Assembly (NCBI GenBank): GCA_032158295.1
Contig: JASTWB010000050.1
Span: forward strand, 30,156 to 94,155
DNA from: Pycnopodia helianthoides
Taxonomy: Eukaryota > Echinodermata > Asteroidea > Forcipulatida > Asteriidae
DNA: 64,000 nucleotides
Reading direction: 5' to 3'
The position numbers were made by a program, and so were the translations under genes. The notes beneath the pieces were generated by a model. That model saw only the letters and a program-made list of their open reading frames with translations. It did not search any database and was not told the DNA's origin. Shown here one piece after another: positions 23,581-37,200 of the stretch (position 1 is the first letter of the stretch; every line of letters begins with the position of its first letter).

Positions 23581-24108
23581 CACACGGATTATATTTTAAC
23601 TTCTAAAACCTAAGGAACTACAGTGCTAGTCCCTATAATGACTTCACACGGATTATATTTTAACTTCTAAAACCTAAGGAACTACAGTGCTAGTCCCTAT
23701 AATGACTTCACACGGATTTTATTTTAACTTCTAAAACCTAAGGAACTACAGTGCTAGTCCCTATAATGACTTCACACGGATTATATTTTAACTTCTAAAA
23801 CCTAAGGAACTACAGTGCTAGTCCCTATAATGACTTCACACGGATTATATTTTAACTTCTAAAACCTAAGGAACTACAGTGCTAGTCCCTATAATGACTT
23901 CACACGGATTATATTTTAACTTCTAAAACCTAAGGAACTACAGTGCTAGTCCCTATAATGACTTCACACGGATTATATTTTAACTTCTAAAACTTAAGGA
24001 ACTACAGTGCTAGTCCCTATAATGACTTCACACGGATTTTATTTTAACTTCTAACACTTAAGGAACTACAGTGCTAGTCCCTATAATGACTTCACACGGA
24101 TTTTCTTT
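23581..24108. repeat. 64-bp minisatellite, eight units plus a partial
   Basis: Starts of CACACGGATT recur at 23581, 23645, 23709, 23773, 23837, 23901, 23965, 24029 and 24093 (partial). Units are nearly identical. A diverged single unit lies at about 24339-24405, and both are preceded by the same GGCTTTTCAGTCCTTAGTTG (23550 and 24308). The array therefore expanded inside one copy of an older, longer duplication. Confidence 0.95.
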
Positions 24109-25179
24109 AAGTGTCATGAATAAAACAAAAACATACAAATGATTAATAAATACATAAATAAACAAATAAAAACTTACAAAGTTCTGTCAAATTTATAACC
24201 TTAATTTTCAGCAAGAAAATGTTGTTTTTGTTCGGTGTATTTCCACTAAGCTCCTATTTAAAATTTAAGCATATCAATTTTTTTGTCACAAGAATTGCAC
24301 ATTGTAGTGGCTTTTCAGTCCTTAGTTGGTTTTCCCCACACACGACTTTTATTCCAACTTCTAAGATTTCGGGAACTACAGTGCTAGTCCATATAATGAC
24401 TCCTCAATGTGTCATAAACACTTATTTTTCAGCAAGAAAACAATATTTTTGTTCTGTGTATTTCCACTAAGCTCTTATTAATTTTTTTAAACATATTACC
24501 AAATTAACGTTGCATTCCGTAGATTTGCAGACGTTTGCAATTGTATATCCATTTAGGTTTTTTCGATAGGGGGGATGGACTGGCCCCTCAAGGTAAAACA
24601 TTGTTGTTGTATTCATTGTTGTTATGGGACACAGGGTACACTACATCGTACAGTTTATGACAAAACCTGTTAAAGACATTTGGAGTAAACAAACCACATG
24701 TTTTCTTCTACAAGAAATCGTGTAAATACTGTGACATCCTCAACGACATCTGAACAAACATTGCGGGCTATGATAAGAAGGAGGTTGTGATTGCCTTCCT
24801 CTTCCTGGACTATAGGCATCTTTAAAGGGCACATTGCCTTCGGATTGGGCGCTTTGGGCTTTAAAAGCGTTTGTTTTGAAAAGAATATGGCTGGAAAGAC
24901 ATTTTGAAAGTATGATAACATTGACTTACATTAATTACTCTTGAATATGTGTGTAATTTTGTTACGGAACATGGTCCGCTAATTAGTAAAACATTTGTTT
25001 TACTCAAAAAAAATGGAGGACCGTATGTTACAACGGTTGTATTCCACGAGGTTTTTTAATCTCTACTCACTAATTACAAGTTACTGTAGGCGTTTTGTGC
25101 ATGAACAACTCTTGGAAAGGATTATGAGCAATTCAAAACAGCACAAGTTTGAGAGCTTTTATGGCAAGTTGTGCCCTTT
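24109..25179. other. Downstream flank of gene 1 (probable 3'UTR and beyond)
   Basis: No coding exon. Minus-strand ATTAAA occurs at the stop and near 25055; any could serve as polyadenylation signals but none is decisive. A segment at about 24830-24880 resembles the ends of the MITE at 51817. Confidence 0.4.
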
Positions 25180-25266
25180 TTAATGTTGCACGTTCTCATA
25201 GACAGATGCAGATGAGGCTACATCCAAATAGGACCTGATCACTTGATAACACAGCTGGTATTGAGC
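25180..25266 (-). CDS. Gene 1 last exon: D2 end and YENV tail
   Basis: Acceptor CTATTTCAG, phase 0, 28 codons, then TAA at 25182-25180. The helix [15 protein letters not shown] is the last helix of a PTP domain. The protein ends [12 protein letters not shown] fits the pY-x-N motif read by Grb2-type SH2 domains, at the position where receptor phosphatase alpha carries its Grb2-binding tyrosine. Confidence 0.9.
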   Translation of the reverse strand, partial: AQYQLCYQVIRSYLDVASSASVYENVQH

Positions 25267-28200
25267 CTGAAATAGAACCATAATATATACATAAATAACG
25301 ACAACAGAATGATACACTTTAAACAAACAATTTGAACATATACAGATCCCATCACTTCCAGACCTTTCAGGGCACACATACACTTTAAGATGTGTTTTGC
25401 ATTATTCATAAAATATTTGTGTTAAAGATATACATTTTAAAGACATGGGCCTATTGGAAATGTAATTTGTATTATGCATGTATGTGCAAGATATATATAA
25501 AAAGTCCTCGACAGAAACTTTTTTCTTGTGGTCAATCCGTCGGTCTGTTTAAATAGCTAGTTCCGCTCTTGACTCTAATTAAACAAATATGAAAACAAAA
25601 GTAAACACCTTGATTTCATCATGGGGAAACCCCTAATAATCGTACGTTTTTTTATTTAGTTCTTCAAACAGTTTAAGTTCTTCTTTGCAAACGCAACATT
25701 ACTCTTTTCTCTCTCTAAACAAAACGATCGAGCAAAAGATGCGGGTTTGAAAACAAGCAAACTACTTCTGTTCCTCAGCTAAGTCAAGGTTTGTCGTTCT
25801 GGTGTTTAATGACCATTTAACCATTCTTACCAATGTTTTGACCATTCCAGCTCGAGTTGACCGGAGTTTCTTAACTGCCTGGAAGACGTCGATGATCCCA
25901 TCCTGCTCTAGGCGTTCTAAGAGGGTGACCAGGGCACAGAGTGTCCCACTGCAACCCTCCCCATCACTGATAAGAGAATCAATGTAGTATCATTGTAGTA
26001 TCAATTAAATAAGAAACTCTAGCACACATTTTATGCTTCATGGCCATTGACAATTAGATCGATGCATTGTAAAATAATACTAAATGTATTGTCTCGCTAA
26101 CCAAAAGTACTTTTATTTAGTTCTCCACGTTTACAAATAGCTAAGCCGACAAAACTAACTAAGCACCGTATGAAAAACAAGCGGTAGTTACATGCCACTT
26201 ACATGCAGTGGACTGTGAGTGGTCCATCAGGATGCTCCTCTGTCCACAGGTTGACAGCATCAATCAACTTGAGGAGACTAGACGGGGATTGGGGGATTTC
26301 CTTCTTTGTGGGCCACTGCAGAAACTGGATGTGGCATACAGTCTGCACCTCTTTGTTCTATGAAACATGAAAATTATGACTTTTGTGCAAGGTTAAACTT
26401 GAATGAAAAATACACCTTTTGTGCGAGGTTAGTTATCAGTATTAGATATATACACCGATGAAACCAAGACAATTATCTCTATACACGAGAAGAGAACAGG
26501 TACCTTTTCAAAGATCATGTTTGACATGTACTCTCGTACAGACATGTCCAAGATGTTTTTGAAACTGTTTAATTTGATTGGTTTTCGTTTTTCAAAAATT
26601 ACAAAATACCATTCACTTTATCCAATCTATTGAAAAAATACTAACATTTCTAAGTGGATACATGATGCCGAACTGTCTCACGATCATAACCTCATCGCGT
26701 TGATCCACACTCAGCAACTTGACAGTCAGTGGCCCAAAACTCATACTGTCATCCTCCGGCCAGTACTGTGGGGTGCTCTGAGGAGTGACACAAACCAAAC
26801 CAAACTAATAGATGAGTGGTTTTCGTTTATTTATTTCATAAGTCAAACACAAAGAATAATAAATTTAACCTGGTAACAAAGACCACTTCCACTATCCTAA
26901 GTAAAAACAACCCAAAACGTAAGAAATACTATACTGTAGTGGCAAGTCGACTTTATTTAAATTTGTTGGAGGTTTACAAATTTCAGTTTTCAAAGCTAAG
27001 ATACTAGCTTCCATGTTTCCATTTAATTTGTCCAGAGTATCTTGTCAATATATTGACATATTAAAGCTGAAGTACTTAATGTTTAACAGTAATTTCATTT
27101 GGTAATAAGAAACAACATTGTGTTCGTTTACATACCGGGTCATTGTCCATTGAGTTGAGCATGATAATGCAGGACGATTTGTAGTCAAAAACCAGCCGCC
27201 ATATGTCACCCAATGTGCTGGGGAGAGGAGCTTGTGTGGCCAGGTAAGAATGCTTGCCTCTGGATCCCTGGAAATTAAATCAAACCTTTGCATGAACAAA
27301 AAACAGCATATAGCACTCAGCAAAATGTAAAAAAAGATCAATTATTAAAAATCCTTGAATTGTTCCAGCCAGTTGGCTTGACCACATCGATGTCATTGGC
27401 ATATCGGTTTAATAACACTTACCTCTAAGAAGGTAGCATTGATGTAGTTAGTACTACCTTCGTTGCCCGGTGTCATAATGTAAGGTCTTGTGCTGTCCCC
27501 TGCAATGTATCAGACTTTGTGCTTAGCTTCTTTTGAATCTTAGTGACAGGCAGTACTGACTAAAGGTTGATTCTAACCGCAATGTTATAAAGCTGCTGTT
27601 CATATGTTATTACTCGAGGAAACAGTTAGCAGGGAGAGGTTCCCGAAAATGAAAAATAAGCGGCATTTTGGCAGAAAACCTTTTTTGTAATTTGCATTTT
27701 GGTATTAACTAGATTGCTAAAACGTGTAACCTTTTTACAAGCAGGATTTGTTTCTATTCATTTTGTTCTAACTCTCCTAACTCACTCAATGCTTATATCT
27801 AAAAATATAATTAAATTAAACAAAAAAGTATATATATTTTTTAGTTGTATTATACTTGGAATGCAATCCTCAAATCTGTTCTTGTCTGCATTGTCAGGCT
27901 GTCTCCCTCCATAGCACTGGTCATCACTCATCGATGCAGTAAAAGTATCTAACATCTGTCAAGATAAAACGAGTTAGTATAGTTAAAAGGTGTACAAATG
28001 ATTCTGCAATCTTACAGATACATTTATGACAAATAGCGATAAATAAGTGCGAAGAAAAACAAATAGGCGAAACGCGAGGACTTCTGTCTGTGTCAGATGT
28101 ATTTGACTGCTTCCTTCTTTGAATTTTCTAGCTTACCTGGAACTGGTCCTCCATGCCGTCCATCCCTGTTTTCTTATCACGCTTTTTCAGCTTGGTGAGA

Positions 28201-31200
28201 TCTTGATGGAATCCATCCACTGAGATGGCGGTATTCTCTGAGAGACTGGACTCCAACAGGGCCTCGTAGATGAACTTGAACTGACCCTGTAATAATGCGA
28301 GTTGATGACACTGGGTAATGAACGCAAGATTCATAATAGTAAATACTGATTAGCGTTAACTTAAACTGCCCTTAAAACATCCATGTGAAGAGAACATGAA
28401 CATTATTTAAGTTAGAGCTCATACCACAGTTTGAACCATCAAGTAGCGCTTGTCCCTCATGTTACGCACAAAGCTGAGCACATCGACCTGTCCTTCTGCC
28501 TGAGCCTGTTTAAGCATGGCATCCAATGCAATGTAGGTTCCTGTGCGCCAACACCAGCACTACATTAAAAAAAAAAAAAAAAAAAAAAATGTTTTAAAAG
28601 CAGCTTTCATTAAATAACAAACAGTACGGCAATAACAGAGACGGAACATTCCAAGTAAGGTGTAATTATACCTGCAGTGCACGATAGTAGGACCGTGTTG
28701 GGTTGTTTCTGAGGCGTGGACTCGTCCAATAAACTGAAGCAGGGCTGAAGACTCAGGTGGCTTCATGTCAGGCCACGTGATGTAATGGTACTGCAGGACC
28801 TCACGGTACTCACCTTCGGGCTCGCTGCTCTGTAAAATGAAAAAGGGGTACTTTTTTTAATCAAAATTACTACAATTAATTACAATCATCAAAGACGCAA
28901 ACAACAAAATAAGTAAATATGTCGTTTTAAACATCCACTGAAAAAAAATGGAAGTAATAATACGATGAATAAATGAAATCAAAAATGATGAGAAAACTTC
29001 AAACCCATTAACTGGATGTTTCTGGTATCAATAAATGGTAGGAAATATCTTGATACGGACTTTGATACGTACCTTGTTGGGCAAAAACGTTAATTTACCT
29101 TTGACAGGTGGAAAGTCCTCAAGACAAATGTTGCATTTGCCTTTTCTTCAACATTTCGGACGAAAATGTCACCATGGTTAGAGGAAGATTCGTCATCTGG
29201 CCAGTACTTGTCACATTTATCCTGCATCATAGAAACACTTAATGCTCAGTATGCAAAAAAACATATTGATGACAGTTTTCTAGCAGGGAGGAATACATCG
29301 TAGTTTGTGTTTGAAATCTTACACTCATTGAATTATCGACCATTGCACTGACTCCAAATACTACTGCTGTCTCCGATCCCCATGTTCTGCAAATTGTAGT
29401 AAATATTAACCATGAGCTACGTGTAACGGCCCCAAAGTTCAGAACTAGATTTATTGCGATGATTGAGTCATGTGGCTCTAAGTAAGCATGTATACTGATA
29501 TGAAAACTTTACTATTTAAGTTCTTTGATTTTTAATACAACTACAAACTAGTTTGTATTTGAGGGATTTTGTTATTAATGTATTGCTTAAGAAAACATAT
29601 AGATAATTTTGTAACCTTTCCATTCTCCACCAGATTTGTGAGCATAATGATCTTCCCAACACGCTCTGCCACACCATGCGCCACATGTCGTGGACAGTCG
29701 TCTGATTGGGACCTAATTTATTTCAAAGAAAATACATATCTGTTTCATAAAACTCATCAGCATTTAAAATAATTGAGAAGTTGCGTCCAGCGTTTGGTAA
29801 AAATGTCTGGTGCTGGTGATTAATGTAGTTGGATGTAACACTGGAACAGTGTCTACAATCTATCAACCTAAATCATGCATCTTTAACATTAAATAAACAG
29901 GTCTGCTCTACAAGGAAAATGTAAGAAGGTATATTACGATCCATGTTGAGGGTTTCAGGTCCAACAGTCTCAATAAACGATAAGTCAAATAAGTGCAAGT
30001 CTTACTTTTTAAGGGAACATGTACCAGTTTTTCAGGATTTCACAAAAGAAATGACTTACGTGATAAATAAACCACATGTCAGAGATCAAGTTTGCTCGCT
30101 TCGATCATTTAAGCTCATCACAATGGTTGGTGGGTCTGAATTGGCCGCATGCAGTTAAAAAAAGCAAAATTTGGGGAATTAGGGTAATTTGTCCAGGGCT
30201 GATAATTCGTACGTTGGAAATCGAATGTATTCTACTCACCTTGACATGCAATATACTTTGCATCGCGCTTGTATCCCTAGAAATATAAATCAAGGTAAAA
30301 AACAGTTGAGTTGTCAACTCGAAGTACAATGTACAAAATCTTAACAGGAATATGATTTAACAATCGCAGTAACGTAAACAATTTCACATACGTCAATGTA
30401 ACACGCATTGATGTAATCCGAATGTGGTTTTCCATCCAGTGGCTCAAGCACAACACGTGAGTGGTCATCTGAAACAATTAAAAACAAACCAGTGATGTTG
30501 TGTTTACGCAAATCCATGTTTGAGTTGGGTATTTACCATAACAATTTTAGAGTTGGGAAACATGTCATACATACATTAACAAAGGTAAATTGCCGCAATA
30601 TAGTCATTCTTGTTACGAAGTTGTTTGCAAAAGGGAAGTTTGTAAGTACACAGTGTGACTCATCAAAACTTTATTACAGATGGCAAGCAAGCACAATTAG
30701 CGTGTTTATTTGATAGTGCATTATTTTATTTGTGTCCTTGGACAGTAAGCGCCGAATCGTTGTATTTGCAGAAGCAGAGTGTCTTTGGATGATCTCCCCG
30801 GGTACCATGTTAAGATGGATACATGGTCAAATGGACACTCATATTGTGTCCCATTGTATGTCCCTGGCCTTCCAAAGTATATATTGGATCTCCAGCAACA
30901 CAATACTGTTTTATATTTACATTTTTACAGGAAAAGTATACGAGCAATGTGTCGTAAAAACTACTTTTGATAAAATTATACGTGCTTTGTTTTGTATTTT
31001 GAATTATTTAAGTAATTGTAAGTCTCGAAACAAACATACTTTTCAAACGGGTTGTTTCAGTGGGCTTCATTTTACTTACAAGCAGAGATATTCTTGTATC
31101 TGTTCTTCTTCTTGTTCTCATCACACAATGCGACAGTCTGAGGATGGTTGGGTGCAGACGGAAGCGTCTTTTGCACACAAAAAAAGGATTAATATATCAG

Positions 31201-34200
31201 AGTGCTATATAGTTTCACTTGAGGCTAATCTAAAGGCTTTATACAAACAGATTTCTCCAAATTCTTTCATAGCGAAACTTGAAACAGTACGTCATTGGAT
31301 TACAACAACAAATGGGTCATTACCATCCACTTAGGATGTTTTCGAGGGTCAAAGGGTAAAATTCAACGTTGTTTCGCTTAATTTTTTTTTTTCAATTTTC
31401 AATTCAAGAGAGGTATTGATGTTTGAAATGTGAAATCGTTGTATGTTTTTTTATGCTTACTCCGGGCGGGCAGTAACCTGTCGTAGCAAAAACAACTCAC
31501 ACGCTTACACCTCGGTACTGTTATCAACCGAGTGTCCATTTTAAAGTAAGCATGCTAATTAGTTTTCGGTGAACATATTCTTTTCAAATTCCCTGAAACA
31601 TCAGATAAGAGCCTCTGGACTCAACATAACAAATTACAACCCATTAAGCCATCTGTAAGCCATCTGTAAACCACCTGGTGAAGACATGATTTCCTACAGC
31701 TAGGTGTGGCTATATGCATCAGGCTAAGAAATATTTTTACGACCTTTGTGGGAATTTATGAATGGATTGTTTTTTAATTCAAAGGATCAACCCGGAGTTG
31801 ATTTTGGCTAGCATTTTGGCTAGGTCTAAGAAGGGAATGATAACTTTTTGAAACATTTTGTAATTTTTTTTTAAAGATGGTAAACATTATTATTATTTTT
31901 ATTATTATTATTATTGATTTTTTACAAACACACAATAATACAATGGCAACTTACACCACAAGCATAGCACCATTAACAAAAGCCGAGCGATGCAATTTCC
32001 CCTACTCTTATATAAAGATAATCTATCTAATGATAAATCAGTGCATCACATTTTGAATTTGACCTTAAATAACCTTTTTAAGAAATAATTTTTAACAGCT
32101 TACCTCAAAGTCTTGTTGAAATGCGTTGATCTTTCCAGACTTCATCGCTTTTATGAACCCTGCTAGCTCTGTCATGGCCACGGCTCCCGTAGATGAAGCA
32201 GCTGCACCCTTAGCAGCACTTTTGGATTTGGGTCTCGACCGAAGATTTGGTTTCTGCTTAATCATTGGCTTAGCGGATGTTGACGGAACTCCACCAGCTT
32301 GGTCCTTCTTTGATGGTTTGGCTTCAGATGGGCCAGGGATACTACCCGAAAGCCCGCAGGAGTGGTCAGTAAATGAGTGGGAAACGTGCTCAGCCGGTGC
32401 AGACCCACGATTTGAAAGCTCAATGTCTGAATAAGGAAAATGAATATGGAATTGAACAATTCTGATTGTTGATGTTAAAATGGTGAAAAACAACGATTTA
32501 TTGTGGTGATGACGTCGGATGATTTGGATTTATACGTGTTTTGAAGTTAGCCACAAAGGTTACACCCGAAATAATTATTCGAGCACTCTCGTACTTCTAC
32601 CGTTAACTCCGTACAATTTCGAAGAAGCGTTTTTTGGGTAGTTACTTTATTATTATTCTTTGTGGCGTGTCGTGGCCAAGCGGTCTAGCTCACTGGACCC
32701 AAGCTCTGGTGTTGGCAGCAGCAGAGTTTGGGTTCGAATCCCGGTCAAGACAGTAAGTGCCCATGCCGACATCTATACGGACTGTGAAGGGGGCAACCCT
32801 GTTTCAGCCCCAGGAGTAGGTTGCAATGTGCCCCCGGTGACAGTTGATTTGGGTAAAGTGACCGTCCGCCCTTGTGAGTTAGGCGGTATCTCATTAAAAA
32901 AAAACTAAATAAAAATAAAACAATTTACATAAATTTAACACCGGACGTAAACTTCTCTTCGACAAGAATAAACAATGAATAAGGAAATCATTGTTTTGCA
33001 TCTTATACCTTCATAGTCAGGAGGGTTGGAAGAAGCTTCATTTTGATCATTCTGCCCATCCACTGCCTTTTCTTCTTTCCACCTTCGTCTTCAAATGACA
33101 AAGTAAGTCATTGATTTTGTAATTAAGCACATAATTTAAATAAGTTCATTTTGTGGGACATCGTGGAGCTTCTGATGTTGCATCTGTGTGAATACAAAGA
33201 GCACTCGTACACAATAAGGCTAAAACCTGAGTAAAAAAAAAAAAAAGCTTTTGCCAAACCAACATACATTTAAGGTTCTGACATTAGATAGTTGGCCTAC
33301 ACTTCATCATTAACATTAACCTAAAGAAATCAAGCCTAGGTTTAACAATTACATTCTGAAGAATGAATGTATGCAAAAAAGTAATAATAAATTTGAAATT
33401 AACATAAATAAATAAGTAAACAAATAAAGATGTCGCATGACTTTATTATATTTGTTTATGTTATGTTATAATAATGTGTACATTTATCTATTTTTTGACA
33501 GGGCAGCCAAAACAAATTTAAAATAAGAAGATATTTGATCTTCATGGTAAACATATTAAAGTTTCTAATTAACCGATACAAACACCTGTCAAATCAACCC
33601 CGGTACATCAGTAATATTGTCTCTTAAAAATCGATGGGGTATAGATCACGGAGGTAAAAAGAAAGAAAGGAAACACAGTTTAATGTGTTACAAACTTAAA
33701 AGAACATTTAACACTATACGGCTCTAAAGTAGGGTTTGAAACTGTGCATGGTGAAGATACAATCAAGTGAGATGTATGAGCTGTGGTGGTTCTGAGAAGA
33801 AACTGTGGTAACAACTAAACGTTTCCCTTTTCTTGTGCTGGAACCAACTTACACAGTTTAGTGAGCAGACACTCTCCACCAACTCCCAATAGGAGCCAGT
33901 TCCAATTCCAGCCTACACGCATCACCAAGTTAAGCCCAGCTTAATCTGTTCCAGTGCCCGCCTTCGCGTATAAGCTAACACCTACCAGCCAAACATCTTC
34001 AGCACACTTAGAGCACACTGATCGAAACGTTGAGTTGTTAAACCACAAGTTATTCTCAAAACCACCACAAATCATAAATGATTTTACATCTACATGGTGT
34101 CTCCGCAAACCTCAATTGTATATAAGCCTATGTTATCGTGCATAATTCAGGAAATGTGGTTTACATTACCTTGCATGAAGAAAACCAAAGAAAAACTTAC

Positions 34201-37200
34201 ATGAAAACAATGGTGAGCAAAACAACGATGATTATGACCAGAATAATAAGGATTATTGCAATGACTGATACAGCAGCGTTAGGCTCCAAGTAATCTCCAT
34301 CCACTACAATAGCACAAGCAACAAGAACATCAAATAGTAATATACCATAATCACAGAATACATCAGTTGGCATGTTTTATAGCAGTATTGAAATAGTGTA
34401 TGATTGTGCTAGAGGTTTTAGGGGGATACTTCTTTCCCCAAACTCGGGTTATTCGCCGGGTAGCGCCGGTTTCCACCTGGTTTCCACACTACGGTCAATC
34501 AGAATGAATATAACTTTACCTTACTTATTACTTCATTTGTTTGATTTACGCTTAGAAATTTACTTGTAAAATCATCTTTCGAAATGGAAGATCTTTAAAA
34601 AACTAACTTTACTGAATGTGATCATTTGCAGGTCTTGTTACCATTATTGCATATTTTTTTTTTTACAGTTTTATGTTGATCGTTACGCAATCTATCTGGA
34701 AAGAGTGATGTGAACGTTGAAACAAACTCTGCCTAAGGGACGCTGTCAAAATTAATCTAGGACAACCAATGCTTCTGTTGGGTCGCCTTATTCGCAATTG
34801 CTTTATCGAAAGGACTATGGGAAAAGGTTAGTTGCGCCTGGCTTCCTCCAGAAATAAATGTTACAGTTTAGTTCAGTTAAAATTTAAATCCTGTTCACCT
34901 TCAACCGTCAGTGGGTCCTCATTCCAAAACAGGCTCTCTTTCTGTGGCATACAAATTGACGAGAAAAAAAACACGGCTTTAATATATGAAGGAAAAAAAA
35001 AACATAACAACAAAAACCAGAAGCACTTTATTCGACTGCAAAGTAGCATCCCTGCGGCTGAAAAGGCACATTGAAGAAGTTCAAAACAATTATTAGTACG
35101 CAAGTTCAAATACATTTCAAAAGTAAAACAAAATATGTTTTTTTTAATATTTTATTCGCTATAATATTAATTTGCTTACGCTTACCGTTTTATTTATTCT
35201 GCTGACAGCGCCGACGTAGATCTCGTACACAGCGCCCTCCTGCAGAGGTGGGTTCCAGTAACTGCCGTATGTTTTGTTGTCACCAACGACAAACTTTCCT
35301 GGGAGTTTTCCCGTTAGTTCAGCAGCAACGTAAGCAGAGGGATTCTTGTTATGGTGCTGAAATTCACGTACAGACCGTTTTGAAATTTTGCCTGTTGAGG
35401 TCGTATCACTAGCAATGTTCTTTACACCAATCTGGTAACAACTTATAGTTGGAAACAAAAGCAAATAAGTCATCTGAGTATGTAGAATATTTGAAACAAT
35501 AATGAAATGTTTTTGTTTTGTATTTTATTTTTTTGTCAGCACATGCTTCCAAGCTTTTTTTATATTTTTTTTTTAAAGGTTTTGATGTTTTTTGCATCGT
35601 TTCAACGACTTGATTATGATAATTCCATGTCCAGGTATTGTCTTGGTTAATTTGTTTGCTTAAAACTCTGCGAGCAGCCAGCTTATAATTTTTACGCGCG
35701 TCCCCCAGGGTGCTCACGCGATAAGCGTTTTATGTTTGGGTGTAAATAACTGTGTTTGGGGGCACACATCTTGTTCTAATGGTTTGAACAGATGAATCTA
35801 AGTTCACTGAACACACACACCAAAGATTTCAACATTCTGGCATTTGCATATAGGTTCACAACTGATTTGCCAAAGCATGGCGAAATCCGCGATTTTGCCC
35901 AAAAATAGTACAAATGAATGCCGCCTTGGCTCCACCCACATTTGTGACAACTGGCCTACACGGTAAATGACCTCTAGGGCAAAATCGGTTCAGCCACTTT
36001 GTTAAGGACTGTTCAGGGTTGGATGAAAATTAATTTCAGCGAAATTGAACAAAAAAAGTGTTGTAATTAACAAAAATATAAAAAAGTGCCTACGGCGTGA
36101 GCACCTTCGCTGACCCCAGGGTTAATTAGTTGTAAATGTTTTACTATTTGGCACACAAAGGATGCTGACAGAGATTTGTCCTGCCCCCTCCTAACCAACT
36201 CACCGACCCTGTTGATTGACACCCCTACATGACGTTTGGCATGGTCCATCTTAGCAAATAATGGCATATGAGCTGACCAATTATAGTGTCAAACGACGTG
36301 GTTAAGACAATGGAGATCAACACATATGTCAGCACGTGCTGAAGGAGTGACAGGCGGCACTCACTGCAGGGTTCTAAGTACCCGTCTCCGTTATAGGGCT
36401 GCGACATATTTAAAGCAATGAGAGAAGTTCGCGGCATTTTTGGCCGCATTCATTGTAAGTCTTAAACTTCCCCTTCCTGCAACTTTTGTACATTAGCAAA
36501 TTACCATATATATTTGGAGGTGTTGGTACTGGCTAGTCTGATAGTGAGATATGTATCAGTCGACTCCGCCGCGATGAGCGCCGGCTTATCAGGTGGAGGA
36601 AGATCTGAATCAGGCAAAGAGAGGGACACAATTATACAAAACAATCGGGTTAATCTCGAGGGAATGTCCGGTAGCATACAAACAGAATGGCTGAAATATA
36701 TTGTTTGGGTTCTAAACGTATTTAAAATAAGAAAACATTACACGGCAATATTTACCTGTAGGTAATTCAGTGAAGACTTCAAGTTTTATAGTTTGTCCTC
36801 TTATATTAGCATTATTTACTGCCCGAACCTTAACCTCATATTGTGTAGAAGGTTCCAAATCATCGATGATTAATTTGATTGTAGAGTTAGCCGTTACGTT
36901 TCGACTCAGGATTTTTGAGTGTTTGTCTAAGTTGAAGGTTCTGTCGTATGGGCGGGTCAGTACACGGTGCTCAACCTGTGGTTTAATGATTGTAGACTGT
37001 GAGATTACAAAATATTAAACGAGAAGACCGATGCCTTTTTATTTCACCAAGTATTCCTCTAAAATGGAAAAATGCTTTACCCTTTCAAAATGCATTATTA
37101 TAAATACATCGATTTTATCCAGCACAGTTTGTATTGTTTAGATAGTGTCTGAGGGGCTATAAAACAGAAAAATTATGTACTGTAAATACATACAATGTAA

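Noticed and set aside
23581..24108. Regular repeats that might look like a CRISPR array
   Set aside because: The whole 64-bp unit repeats without variable spacers, and the genome is eukaryotic; it is a minisatellite.
29330..29395. Candidate extra exon between two D1 exons
   Set aside because: It has an AG before it, but the flanking D1 exons join directly in phase and in the conserved order [10 protein letters not shown].
30732..31334. 200-codon plus-strand open frame
   Set aside because: It overlaps, antisense, the well-supported phosphatase exon 31167-31080 and resembles nothing known.
32664..32745. Possible tRNA gene (A and B boxes)
   Set aside because: The cloverleaf is incomplete and the sequence continues into a SINE body with an A-rich tail; a related copy is at 11684.
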